A DNA stretch of 64,000 nucleotides from Mariannaea sp. PMI_226 (taxonomy: Eukaryota > Ascomycota > Sordariomycetes > Hypocreales > Nectriaceae), in the NCBI GenBank assembly GCA_024336345.1, contig JANFOG010000001.1, positions 2,356,001-2,420,000 on the forward strand, written 5' to 3'. A program made the translations under genes and the position numbers. A model generated the notes under the pieces. The model had not been told where the DNA came from, did no database searches, and was given only the letters and a program-made list of their open reading frames with translations. Shown piece by piece: positions 1-11,347 of the stretch. Numbering within the stretch: the stretch's first letter is position 1; each line of letters opens with the position of its first letter.

Positions 1-51
1 TCCTTAACCTACCCTACCCGAACCATCCATCGCCTCACGAGGCTCCAAGCC

Positions 52-1139
52 ATGGACGAATCTCCCACCAAAACCGAAGGTGACGCGACGCGACATCGCG
101 CCGGCTACAAGTCATGGAAGAAGAAGTATCGTAAGATGCGCATCACTTTTGATCAGAAGATGCATGATGGCGAAGAGCTGCATAAGCAGGAGGCCAAGGC
201 CGCTGCCCTGGTCAAGCGCCTGGCCGTGGAAAACGAGTAGGCCCCCTTGACCCCTTCAGAGCTCCGCGCCCCAATTGCGCAGCTTTTTGTACTCATATTG
301 ACTCTATGGCTCTTAGCCGGCTGTTGGATATTCTTTTCGAGGTCAACAATTCGCCCCAGATCCCTCCCGAAAAGCAGATTGACATCTCGCTGGACCCTTC
401 ATCACGCATAAATTCCGCTGTCCTGGCAGTAGATCGCGACCGCGCAAGCCACAATAATAAAGCGACCAAGAAGTTCGAGGACCTCCTCAAAAACGTACCA
501 CATTCATCATACACACAAGCCAAGGTGGCTCTTCCCTCCATTATCGACGAGCTGAAGGCCCCGGAAGGCGAATCGCATCCGGCTGACTTTCTGTCGGCTG
601 ATGACATTGACAATTACATCTACGAAGTCGACCAGATTATCGATCCAGACAATCACTTCCCTACACTTGCCCCCCTTGCGCATCCCGAGAATAACCATGC
701 CTCGCATCCCAATCTCAAGAACCCGACCAGCGTAACCAACTGGCTACGTAAACATGCGCCCAAGATCTTCCTTCAAGACGGAGAAACCCATAATGATACA
801 GAAGACGGTGAGGGTGGTCACACCGGCGGGCGCAAATCGCGGGGAAGTCGTGGAGAGCGCGGCGGCCGTGCCAGTACAAGAGGAAAGCGTGCGAGCACTG
901 CTGCTCGGTCATCGGCTGCAGACCGCGGCGACTGGGATGCTAGCATGGACGAGGACCCCGACTTTGCAGCCACACCTGTGGGCAGGGGAAAGCGCAAGAG
1001 GAATGAGGACGACACTGGATATAAGCCCAGAGGCTCATCAACCAGACCGACCAAGAAGAAGCGGAAAAGCGAAGTCGATGGCACCCCCAGCGTGCGCAAA
1101 TCTAAGAAAGAAGCGGCCGCTTCGGCCCGCGACGATTAG
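52..1139 (+). CDS. iec3: INO80 chromatin-remodelling complex subunit Iec3 (Ies3-like)
   Basis: Two exons, 52-236 and 317-1139, give 335 residues. The 80-nt intron has GT and AG borders and splits codon 62, so the frame runs on as NDRLLDILFEVN. The N-terminal block YKSWKKKYRKMRI at residues 19-31, followed by FDQKMHDGEELHKQEAKA, is the hallmark of the fungal Iec3 family of the INO80 nucleosome remodeller in the nucleus. The middle (about residues 60-220) is helical and mixed. The last 120 residues are low-complexity, rich in Arg, Gly, Ser and Lys, with several basic clusters such as KKKRK that fit nuclear import and DNA contact. The start at 52 opens just before the conserved block, and the length fits the family. 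It runs tail-to-tail towards the isocitrate dehydrogenase gene. Family membership rests on recalled motif similarity; the exact role inside INO80 is known for the family only. Confidence 0.88.
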
Positions 1140-2756
1140 AGCCATCCATTGTATTCTTGATTCCTGCAGCGCCTCCCCAGCATCGACATAAATTTGGCTT
1201 CATACCCAACTGGCTATCAACGGCAGTGTTATGAACAAAAGAAAGTATGACTCCCACATTCGGATCTCGATGGCGCCGGAACATGTCCGTACATCCCTAC
1301 ATACATCAATCCACAAACGGCGGGTGGATCTCCGGCCACCCGGTACTCCAATGGGTTGGCACATCTCGGGGGCTGCCCGAGCCTCGGGTCTACGGGCATG
1401 TACCTTGATGCGGAGGGCACATGCTATTCAAGCATTCAGACACATAGTGGTCAGCTCTACTACCTGTCTAAGCCTCACAAACATGTCTTCGTAAAGAAGA
1501 AGAACCCACCGCTTGTATTGTATTATTATCATCAGTAATTTCTTCCTTATTTTTTCTTAACCTCTTCAGTTTCCTTGTCGAGTGAGTGTTGGGCAGGCGA
1601 GGACGGATTTGCTGCTGGGAGATGGCCGGGGAGGAAAAGGGGGGGAGGATACAACAACACCACATCTCATTGTGTGTCTGAAGACTTAGGATGGGGTAGA
1701 TGGAAAATCGGAAATGGATTGGACGGGAACATAGCAATATGCGTCAAACATAAAAACGCGAAATTAAGAGGCGTTTTGAAAGGAAAACAGACACCAGACA
1801 GCACCCACGTACGAGCACATACACACATACACAGCCCAGAAATATCTAGTTGCTCGATGCGCACAGTAAACAGTACATACATGTGAACTATATATCCAAC
1901 CATCCTTGATATCCAATAGCCTGGCTTCAAAACCTGCGTCCCCCTCCCTCAGCACACACGACTAACCGACTGGCGTTGGTCGTATGACTCCTTTCCCACG
2001 CCTTCACGAATACACACCCCCTCTCTCTAGGAGGGTAGAGGGAAAGAGGAGTCACGGCAGAGCAGACAAGCAAGGGAGCCTCTTCGGCACACGGAGAACG
2101 AAAAGCTGGACACCCCTTTAGGGAGGAGAAAAAAAACTATAAAACCAGACAAGGCATCCCATCTAAATCGCTGTTATGTACACTTCCAAAAATGACCAGG
2201 TAATAATCTCCGATCTACAAAATGCCTGCCCTGTCCTAGGTATATAAAGTGACAGACCACGTTCCTGGCAGCGTCCTCAAATCTCCCCCATCACTCTTCT
2301 CCTTCTCCCCCCCCAAAAAAAAACTTTCTTTCCTATGATATCAAACATGGAAGATGATGCATCCTCTCCACCTTTGTCTTTTACAGCAAGCCCGCTCATG
2401 TTCTGATGGTGTCTATACTTCATACAGGAAAGTTCTTGAGAGTGTTCGCCCTTCTGACCCATGCTACGTCTTTGCAACAAACAGAGATATGATAAGGGAG
2501 GGAGAAAGCACGGGAGGGGAAAAGTAAACTCCTTCCGTAGCTAGAGGAGAATGGCGGGATGTCGTGCTGTACTCGTCCGGCAATGGATCGAGATCTTGCA
2601 TCGTCGTCGCCTCAAATGTTCATGAAGGCGATAATCCTCTGTTGCAATCGAGGATAGAGAGATGAGAGAGAGGGGGAGGTTTCGCTATGAAAGAGGACCC
2701 AGGGGATGAGAAGGCCGCCGGGCGAAAGAAAACTTGTCGGATTTGATTTATTTTAT
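1140..2756. other. Convergent intergenic spacer between iec3 and the isocitrate dehydrogenase gene
   Basis: This 1.6-kb stretch lies between the stop codons of two converging genes and should hold both 3' untranslated regions. It contains no reading frame that looks like protein. It has CT- and GA-rich low-complexity tracts (for example around 2000-2120 and 2640-2700), short A/C runs near 2300-2330 and an ACAC-rich stretch near 1810-1840. I see no RNA gene or mobile element in it. Confidence 0.6.
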
Positions 2757-4532
2757 TTACAGCTTGCCCTTGAGGCTGCCCTTGAGGCGGCGCTCAACAG
2801 CATCGAGGTACTCGTTGGTAGTGACGTAGTCCTCACGACCGCTCTTGCCGCAAGCGAGGGCAAGATCCTTGGTCATGATTCCATCAACGTCAACGGTATC
2901 AATGCAAGCCTGCTCGAGGTTCTCGGCAAATGCAACGACTTCGGGAGTGTCGTCGAGCTTGCCACGTTGGATGAGACCACGGGTCCAGGCGAAGATGGAG
3001 GCAATGGGGTTAGTGGAGGTCTCGTTGCCCTTCTGGTGCTCACGGTAGTGGCGAGTGACAGTGCCGTGGGCGGCCTCGGACTCGAAGGACTTGCCGTCGG
3101 GGGTGATGAGGACGGAAGTCATGAGACCAAGGGAACCGAAACCCTGGGCCACAATGTCGGACTGGACATCGCCGTCGTAGTCTATTGACAAAGAAGGTTA
3201 GTCATGGGAACAGCGAGAAATCGAACGCGAAAGCAAAATGGAACCAAGCGGCTCTATCCAAGGAGGAAACTCACTCTTAAGGGCCATGACATAGCCACCT
3301 GAGCTCTTGATCATCTGGGCGACCATGTCGTCAATGAGGCGGTGCTCATACCAGATCTTCTTGGCCTCGAACTGAGTCTTGTACTGAGTGTCGTAAAGCT
3401 CCTGGAAGATATCCTTGAATCGACCATCGTACTTCTTGAGGATGGTGTTCTTGGTGCTCATGTAAAGGGGGAGACCCTTGTCGAGAGCGAGCTTGAAAGA
3501 AGCATGGGCGAAGCCGGTGATAGACTCGTCAGTGTTGTACTGGGTCTGGGCAACACCACCACCGTTCTTGAACTGGAAGACCTCGATCTCCTGAGGAGCA
3601 CCGCCCTCAGGGGTGTAGACCATGGTGAGCTTACCAGGACCGGGAAGGACAGCATCCTTGGCACGGTACTGGTCACCGAAAGCGTGACGGCCGATAATGA
3701 TGGGCTTCTTCCAGCCAGGAACGAGACGGGGAATGCGGGGGATGACGATAGGTTCGCGGAAGACGGTGCCACCTAGAGCGTTTCGGATGGTGCCGTTGGG
3801 GGAGAGCCACACTGAGAGATGTCGTGTTAGCAAATGTTGTTCATAACCAAGTTTCCCCTGCCTTCAATCTGTTCTTGATCCATCCCCTCTTTACCCCCAA
3901 TTTTCCCCATCCCCCTTTCTTTCTTTTTTTCTTGTTCAATTCGTACTTCCCCCTCTTACTAGCTTCATCATGACTGCGGGGTGCCGAAATGGGGTAGGCC
4001 AGGACTGAGGGGAAGATGCAAGCACAGTGGGCGGGTGCATGTAACCCAATACGTGGGATATGCATAATGGGGTTTCTAAGTCCAGTGGATTTAGGTGGAA
4101 AGACTTACTCTTCTTCAGCTTGAACTCCTCAACACGGGCTTCGTCGGGAGTGATGGTGGCGCACTTGACACCAACCTGGTACTTCTTGATAGCCTCGGCG
4201 GCATCAATAGTGACCTGATCATTGGTCTCATCACGGTACTCAAGACCAAGATCATAGTACTTCAGGTCGACATCGAGATAGGGGTAGATGAACTTGTCCT
4301 TGATGGTCTGCCAAATAATGCGGGTCATCTCATCGCCATCGAGCTCGACGACGGGGTTCTTGACCTTGATCTTCTGGACGGAGGAAGCCATGGTGCGGAC
4401 AGCGAAGGGAGAGATGGTCTGGACGGCGCCGAAACGGAGAGGGCGGGTGGCGATGGGAGAAGAGGCGAGAGCAGCGCGACGCAGAGAGGATGACAGGAAA
4501 GACCTGGGAGCAGCGAGGACGATGGCGGGCAT
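2757..4532 (-). CDS. idp1: NADP-dependent isocitrate dehydrogenase, with mitochondrial presequence
   Basis: Three exons on the minus strand, 4532-4109, 3811-3275 and 3181-2757, encode 461 residues. The enzyme oxidises isocitrate to 2-oxoglutarate with NADP and supplies NADPH. Diagnostic stretches are [17 protein letters not shown] near residue 57, the isopropylmalate/isocitrate dehydrogenase signature [17 protein letters not shown], and [15 protein letters not shown], which contacts NADP. Residues 1-47 are rich in Arg, Ala and Ser with no acidic residue, as expected of a mitochondrial presequence. An internal Met at 48 (TMASSVQKI) matches the start of cytosolic or peroxisomal forms, so one gene may serve several compartments, as reported for single-gene fungi such as Aspergillus nidulans. 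The C-terminus KGKL is only a weak PTS1-like end. Introns are 297 and 93 nt; all junctions keep frame (LKK-MWLSPNG, ALK-NYDGD). Confidence 0.96.
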
Positions 4533-7500
4533 GATGGGCGAGAGTTATAAAAAGCGTGGGACGAAAACCAATATAAAGGTAAGGCCTCGGAAAGACTCCG
4601 TATGAATTTCGGGGCTAGTAGGGTCGACCTGGAAGCCTAAGGAGCTGTAAGTGGAAGCCGTGGTAAGCGTGGGGAATGTGCAACGGAAGAGGGGAGGAAG
4701 GGGGGGGGGGGCATTAGGAGGGTGACAGGGGCGGCAACGGAGCGGCAGACGCTGCGGGCAGGCCGGGGTCCGAGTAGTGGCGGGCGATGCGGGGACAACA
4801 AGACGGAGTCATGAAGGGCCGGGACAGGTGAAGGGTAAGTGAAGGGTAAGTGAAGGGCAAGTTCTAAGAGCAGGTCCCACGGGCAGGTCCCACGGGCAGG
4901 TCCAAGGCCTAGTTCAAGGGGGGTGGGAAAGAGAGTGTGGGAATAGACTGAAGACTGCGTGGTGCAAGAAAGGCAAGCGCAAAAGCAAAGGCAAAGGCAA
5001 AAAAAACTTTGGGGTTTGGTTTCCTGCACTTGCAAGCTTGGACCGAGGAAGTCGCCGGGTAACTCCCCAAGGTCTTTTGGCTGCCTTTGGTTGTCTTGGG
5101 CTGCGAGGTGGGCAAACTTGGGCAAAGAACTGGGTCTTGGTTTGCGGAAGCAGGCCGAGCAGAAATGACACCAGACCGGACGGGCGATTCGGCCACGACG
5201 CGATACCATGTACGATACAACGCACGGAGTACCGGCGACCACTTGAACCGATGAGGCCCGGGGGGGAGAGGGGCGGACGAGACAAGATGCGACGATACGC
5301 GATGCAGATGGAGGGGGATATGGATGCTTGATGCTTGAACAAGTAAAGGATTCCTCTCCCCAATGAGATGAGGCGGATTTGATGCCACGAACCTGGTTGC
5401 AGTGGTTGCTGCTTTTTTTAATCCGTGGAATCGTTCCGTTCCGTTGAAGATTGGGGTTCCCGTTTGTTTACTGTCTGTCATATACTGTCAGCTTCATACG
5501 GCGCTGTTTCATTATATGTCGTTTCATTTATGCCAAAGGCCGGTGGGAAACTGATTTGAAGCCATCCTCTGACCCATTCTGTTTGGCTTGCACACGCGAG
5601 CAAGTGAGGCTTTGGCATGTCTTTCTTTCTTTCCCTCTTTTTCTTCATAATGGTTTTTTTTTTGTTGGGAGTAGCAGCAGAGTGGCATATCAACCTAAAT
5701 CGAGCTATGGCATATAGGAGCCATCTTCATTTTTTTCTCTGCTTGGAAGAAAAAAAAAAAAAGGGGACCGCGCTTGTGGCTGGCGCATTTCCCAGACGAA
5801 CTCTGAGCGTTTCCCGCTGGCCATTTTGAGGCTTAAAGTGGCAAGGATTGGGGGGACAATATGATCGACTTACAGCTCTTAGCTTCTTGAGCAAGCGTTG
5901 TTTCCGGGTTCCGAACCAGAGAGATTCCGTGTCACGAAAATGCAAGGGATGGAGACGAACGATGTAAAGAGGGGGAAAGGGGGAAGAATTTCCTCAATAG
6001 CGATGCTTTTGTTCTTGGAGAATCGTTTGATGAGTGATAAAAGAGCAGAGTGTAGGAGGATCCGACAACGGAACTGAAGTGGGAATCACGGCGGTTTTCT
6101 CTCCTAGTCTCTGGGGAAACCTGGCCCGGCTCGTCACTATTTCAGACATGCCGAAGGCGGCAAAGCAAGGGGTCATTCTCTATTCTTTCTCGTCTCTCAT
6201 TGAACAGCGAGGGGGACGAGGGAAAAAAAAACATCCAAACCAAAATAACATTGTGGCTGGCCGATTCCTTCGCTGCGGCACTTTCCACTAACTAGGAGCA
6301 CCTTTTCTCTGCACCTCTGCCTGCTCCCGCGCACATCTATGGAATGACGTCCGTCGTCACCGTCATGACTTGAGGCCCATCGTGTGCTGATTTTACAGGT
6401 GATGGTCAAGGGATCAGGAGGAGAATCAGGTGGTGTGCGAAACCCCTGGACATATAGCCGACTGTGACGGATAAGCCCTCACAAACCGTTTCCCCTGCAT
6501 TCCAATTATGGACTCTAAATATTGCCCCCCCTTTTTCCCTTGCGAGGAAGGTATCTACAATTCGATACGCGAAGTGCTGCTTTTCCTTCGGATCATGACC
6601 GAACGGTACCTGACGGACGGAAACAGATGGAGAGCATCGTCAACAGCATCAATCTTGTCAATTCATCATGCAAGTCAAAAAAACCCTGGACGCAATGGGC
6701 GGGGAGGCGCTAGTGTCGCCTCCAAGCGGCGCGTTGTGGGGATTGTCTTCAACAACGAACAAACTTGCGGCGACGATGAAGCACTCAAAGTCATGAGCAA
6801 AATACAGGGGTTGTATGGACGACAGCTCTGTGGTAGTTTGAGAATTCCCTCTTTCTTCCCTTGCTGGCCTCCCCTCCCCCCCCTTTCTTTTTCTTCTGTT
6901 CGATGAGGGCAGGTGCATATACAACTTTCAGCCTCGGACCTTGTTTCGGTCATGAAGGCTATGGAAATGGTGTAAGTGAAGGCCGCTTCAGCGAACTAGT
7001 TCCCCCAAATGGGCAAATGTCTTCACCAAGCGCCTTGTGATAGCCACTCCTACCACCTGATCGATTACCACCTTACGTACATGGTACTACGCACATGGCA
7101 CATCGTCCCAGGTGGCATGTCTCTGAGACCCTTTCCCTTGCTTCCCCAGCCTCAGCCTCCGGGGACCTGGGCTTCTGGTTGGTGAATACAAGCAAAATCC
7201 AGGAAGAGCAGGATCCCACCTCCACTGCAACACACCGCCCTTCCCCGGACGCACCGAGTACCTGCCGGAAATCCGCGCTAAGCCGGCCTTCCAGCTCGGC
7301 TCCTCCCGAATCTCCGTCGCCCGTATCGGATCTCCGGTGCCTGACGTAGCACTCCACGCCGGGATCGGGGAGGAGGAGGAGAACCACCCCATAAGTACCA
7401 GATATCGGTTGGTCATGGTTGCTCCTCTTGATGACCAACAATAAGTGCATATCAACAATAATTAAATGGTCCCCCCCCAAGGCCTCGCCCTGGTTTCCAA

Positions 7501-7959
7501 TGCAAATCCGAGTCCGTTTTGTTCCCGTTCGGCTTATTCTTGCGGGGAAAGGACGTAAAGAAAGCAATTCAACTGGGCAGCTTTACGATGACCCTCCCGA
7601 ACATTCGTTGGGGTAGTGCATGATCTCGTACATAGTATGTGCTGATTCTCCATTGCTACAGAACCCCCAAAGTGGCATGTTTTCACAAACCCGGTATCCG
7701 AGGTTATATTCAGGGTGCTTCCCTTTCCGCCGTGGTCTACAGGCGTGCACGCGGAGATTATGTTTTCTGTCCATCTCGTTTTGATTGATAATACACTTCT
7801 GATGTCTGGTATGAATCTCATCCTCCGTGGGTACTCTTCAGGTGTTCTGAAGAGTGTTCTCGGGTAGCGATGACCGCCACCCGTCTTTGCATCAACCTTC
7901 CAATTTTTTCAAGGTAATTGTATCATGTATTGTGGATGGGATATTGTATTCGTCCACCT
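4533..7959. other. Long spacer: isocitrate dehydrogenase promoter/leader and sequence without genes
   Basis: These 3.4 kb precede idp1 (minus strand) and follow the stop of the acetyltransferase gene. The part nearest idp1 (4533-5400) is G-rich on the plus strand, that is C-rich in the idp1 sense, and carries short tandem repeats at 4828-4903. Reading frames here of up to about 200 codons run through low-complexity DNA and overlap each other on both strands, so I do not call them genes. Poly-T and poly-A runs occur at 5648-5660 and 5747-5762. From 5900 to 7959 I see neither coding structure nor an RNA gene. Confidence 0.55.
4828..4903. repeat. Two short tandem repeats upstream of idp1
   Basis: Three copies of an 11-bp unit (GTGAAGGGTAA, the last with one change) run from 4828 to 4860. 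They are followed by a 13-bp unit (GCAGGTCCCACGG) present about 2.6 times from 4870 to 4903. They lie about 300-370 bp upstream of the idp1 start codon, in the promoter or 5' leader. They may be simple slippage products; no known regulatory role can be assigned. Confidence 0.8.
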
Positions 7960-8598
7960 TTAATCCTCCTCCTTCTTCTTCAGAGTGTATCCAGGGCCTT
8001 GGAGACCATAGCCCGGATGACCTTTCCCTCTCCTCTCCATCATTGCAATCCCTTCACCTTGACGAAACTCGCACACATTCATGTCCATCAGTCGCTGGTA
8101 GAACGGTACCGACCTCTCCCAATCAGCCGTGAAGAGGAGACTTCTCCTCAGATATGGCATTGACAAGATGACCTCTTGAACACAGCTCATGAGCCACTTG
8201 CCCAGACCCTCGCCTTGCCGCTCAGGGTTGACCCAAACATCCGTCACGTAGAGGAACGTCGTAAAGTCGGTCACGCAGCGAGCGATGCCTAGGAAGGCTA
8301 AGGTGGAAGATGATTGTAGCACCGAAGTGCCTGTGGCCTCCTTTGTATCGCTCAAGCCGTTAGTTTCCTCTTGGCCATTGCCTTCTTCCTGCGCCTTGAC
8401 TTCATGATACAGCCCAAAGCATAAAGAGCTATCAAGCATCTCCTTCATGACCTCATCTGGCACCGGTTTCCCCCAGTAGAACCCATCGCTTGCAAAAATT
8501 TCATTGAGCTGAGGTACAGGGATTAAAGATGCATCGGTAGAAATGAGATAGGAATCCCTTCTCCAAGTTCGCCCTCGAAGCTCTGAGGCGATGCTCAT
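7960..8598 (-). CDS. GNAT-family N-acetyltransferase
   Basis: A single exon of 212 codons. The protein has the GCN5-related fold: a first part with helices and strands (residues 1-65), an acidic Gly/Gln/Glu-rich linker (about 68-97), strand LAFLGIARCV, then the acetyl-CoA binding motif A, DVWVNPERQGEGLGKWLM, with the Q/R-x-x-G-x-G signature at residues 127-133. The C-terminal part contains FTADWERSVPFYQRL, typical of motif B where a Tyr can act as general acid. Such proteins transfer acetyl from acetyl-CoA to an amine; the substrate cannot be read here. The C-terminus GYTLKKKEED is polar and may be disordered. The start at 8598 is the first ATG of the frame. It lies in tandem with the coiled-coil gene upstream, 920 bp away. 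Confidence 0.88.
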   Translation of the reverse strand: MSIASELRGRTWRRDSYLISTDASLIPVPQLNEIFASDGFYWGKPVPDEVMKEMLDSSLCFGLYHEVKAQEEGNGQEETNGLSDTKEATGTSVLQSSSTLAFLGIARCVTDFTTFLYVTDVWVNPERQGEGLGKWLMSCVQEVILSMPYLRRSLLFTADWERSVPFYQRLMDMNVCEFRQGEGIAMMERRGKGHPGYGLQGPGYTLKKKEED

Positions 8599-9518
8599 CT
8601 TTTGTCCTCTGCAGTGGGGGGAGGCAAGTCAGTTAGTCATTTAGTTTTCCTAGATGAGTTTGCGGGGAAACCCAGAAGCTTGGACAGCATACACTATACT
8701 TTTCTATGTTTGGTATTGAGTGCGAAGATCTAAAACAATAAAGAAAAGAAAAAAAAGAAGGGAAGAGAAAAAGAATTAAATTCCCTGATTGGTTGAACGG
8801 ATTGATGAGTTTGAATTGATCTTTTGCTAGCTGAGATGACTTCCAGAGCCGAAACCCTTTTTATCAGTGCCTTCTTCGGCGCGCCCTTCGTGTGTGACTG
8901 ACATGTCAATAACTGTGATTCACAAACTACCTAGCAAAAACGATAAAGCTTTTATCATAAAAGCACAGCGTTTGGGTAATTTGGTATTTCGACATAATGA
9001 TTGGACCATGTCATACCTTGCTATGACCGATGTTCGGGGCTCTCTGCCGTGCTCGTCGCTTGCGTGTCGGAGGACCAGCCCGAAAACAAAAAATCATGCG
9101 CTTAGCCACGGATTGTTCATCAACAGGTCCCGATATAAGCCGGAGGGGACTACTTGTCTGAAAACGATTCAACTCTATTCATTTATGCCGGCTCGTCGGT
9201 TTGGCCTCTTCAATAATTCACATATGCGGAAACCCCCTTTCAATGGATGTGAAATTCAAAATGAATTGAGCAAGGCATTTGATTGAATCCATAAGATTCA
9301 CCATCTGACATCTCTAAATAACATCATAAGTCAGCTTAGGTATTGCCATGAACATCTGGTAGTGTGATGATGATGTGAAGGCTTGTTGACTCGAAAACAT
9401 GCATCAATTAATTGTCCTCCTCAATCCTTGGCCTATCCTATCATACACTCATAATAAATTGACCCCCAGCCTGGTATCCCTTCGTGTTCGCCAATCAATC
9501 CCAAAAACCCTCATCCTC
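8599..9518. other. Spacer between the acetyltransferase and coiled-coil genes
   Basis: This should hold the acetyltransferase promoter and the 3' untranslated region of the coiled-coil gene, both on the minus strand. The stretch 8700-9000 is AT-rich with A-rich runs (8730-8780). A 139-codon plus-strand frame (8867-9286) has no ATG at its start and no recognisable motif, and I regard it as chance. I see no RNA gene. Confidence 0.5.
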
Positions 9519-11347
9519 TTAGACATCAAAAATCTCTCCTACGCCCTCGTGTCCACCTCTTCGGTTTTCCACAATATCCAGCCGCCATCCCTCCCAGTGC
9601 TTTAGTGATCGTTTGATCTCCTTGATACGCTCAATCCTCTTCTTCGACTCCTCTTCTTGCGCCTGACGGAATGCATCCTCGTCAAAATCCATATCATCGT
9701 CATCGAGGAAATCATCGTCGCCACCGCCGCCGGCGAGAGCATTGAGCCCACTGGTAAGGAGGTCCCCAATGCCGCCCTGCTTGCGATGCGATGGGGAGGC
9801 AACATATCCACTCGAGAGATCGACATCATGAAATCCGGGACTGGAGGCTTCCATTTCCCGCCGTTTCCCGATCCATTGTCCGCTGCGTATCTGGTGGAGC
9901 TCAGCTTCTAGGGAGCGAATCTTCTTTTCCAGACGAGCCCGACCCTCGTCCTCTAGTTCATCGACGCCTTCGTCATCTAAGCCACCTCCCTCAGTGGACT
10001 TGCGGCTTCTGGTCTCCAGTTTCTCTACTCTGGCCCGGAGGTCAGAAACCTCTCTCTCTGCCTTCTCCTTGTCTCTCTTCAGTGCCTGCACACGCGAGTC
10101 TTGCTCTTTATGCAGGGTAGCTAATGTCGTCGCCTTCTTCTCTAAGCCCTCAACCTTCTTCTCTAGCTCTGCCTTGGCAGTCTGAGCTGATTCAAGTTCT
10201 TGCTCAAGTGTCTTCACCTTGGTTTCGGCGCTTGTTCGCTCACTTCCCTCTCGTACAGCCTTCTCGGCTGTTCGATCAAGGTTGCGTTTTAGATCCTGAA
10301 GTTCCCGTTGAGCCTTGCCAGCCGCAACCTCTGCACGAGCAAGTTTCTCCTCCAGAGCTGTGATCTGCTCCTTCTCTGAAAATGTCCCACTGGCATGACG
10401 CTCAGCTTGCGCTTTGAGTTTGGAAATCTCGATCTCCATGGACTCGATTGTCGCCGTCTTAGAAGCAAGCTCTGCTTTCAGCTCGGCAGGTGGTGACGGG
10501 ACGGAGAGGGATGGTCGATGACCATGGCCATGAGCTGAGCCACGCGACACTTGTTGTTGGAGTTGTGTATTTTGTCGCTGAAGGGAAGCAATCTCGTTCT
10601 TCTGTTATGACGTCAGCTGGGTAACACATTTCAATTCTCTATGATTGCTTACCAATTTTTCCAACTGGGCATTTGGTTTGTCCTTGGCGTCATCACTATC
10701 ACCATCGGCTTCCCGTAGATCTGCCAATTCCTCTTCGGCCTTCTGCCACCTCTTCTCTGAATCCGAGGCCTCCCTTAGAAGTCGCTTGTTCTCCTTCTCC
10801 AACTCGTCAATCTTGGCAACGTGTTTTCTGTAGATTTCGGGGGCAGTATCGCCATCGGGGCTGAAGGGAACAGGGGATGTCGCGCCAGCGCTCGGAACGC
10901 TGCCAGCGCGGAACGAGGTTGATCTCAACTTGGATTGTTGTGCCAGTGATGGAGTTGTTGATGGCGAGGAAACCTCACCGTCATCTTTCGCGGATTCTTC
11001 GACGGGTTTTTCTAGATCCTTTTCGGGGGAATCCTCAACCCGGTCTTCAGTCTCCTCCTTCAACTTATCCTCGACTTTCTCTTGAGGAGTGTCTTCGGTG
11101 GGCTTATCGGCGGTGGAGGGCGCATCTGCGGTAGGTTCGACAGTTTCAGCCACAGGTGTATCGGTGGCATCCTGCTTGGCCTTCTTGGATCCTGTTCCCT
11201 TTTTCTTATTCTTCTTCATTTGCTCGACCTGTCGGTGTTGTGTCAGCTCGTGGACTCAAGGGAGGGACGGATTGTTAGGGTTGAACGAACTCGTTTCTTG
11301 GCAGCCGCAATCTTTTCGGCGCGGGCCTTTTCTTCTGCGTCGGCCAT
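9519..11347 (-). CDS. Long coiled-coil protein (fungal 'M protein repeat'/golgin-like)
   Basis: Three exons, 11347-11291, 11228-10653 and 10601-9519, encode 571 residues. Junctions are AAAKKR-VEQMKKNKKK and LEKL-KNEIASLQR; the introns are 62 and 51 nt. The protein starts with a highly charged Ala/Glu/Lys segment, continues with a Thr/Pro/Glu-rich disordered stretch (about 35-120), and then has two heptad-rich coiled coils (about 135-215 and 220-450) full of Glu, Lys, Arg, Leu and Ala. The tail has a strongly acidic patch (DDDFLDDDDMDFDEDAF) and ends HEGVGEIFDV. This layout matches a Pezizomycotina family often labelled M protein repeat protein. Golgi or cytoskeletal tethering is a guess from architecture; no GRIP domain is visible. 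The start lies in a good ATG context at 11347, and the gene is divergent from the large orphan at 12481. Confidence 0.82.

Noticed and set aside
8867..9286. 139-codon plus-strand frame near the acetyltransferase promoter
   Set aside because: The frame opens with GTG rather than ATG, and the sequence shows no conserved feature or splice signals.
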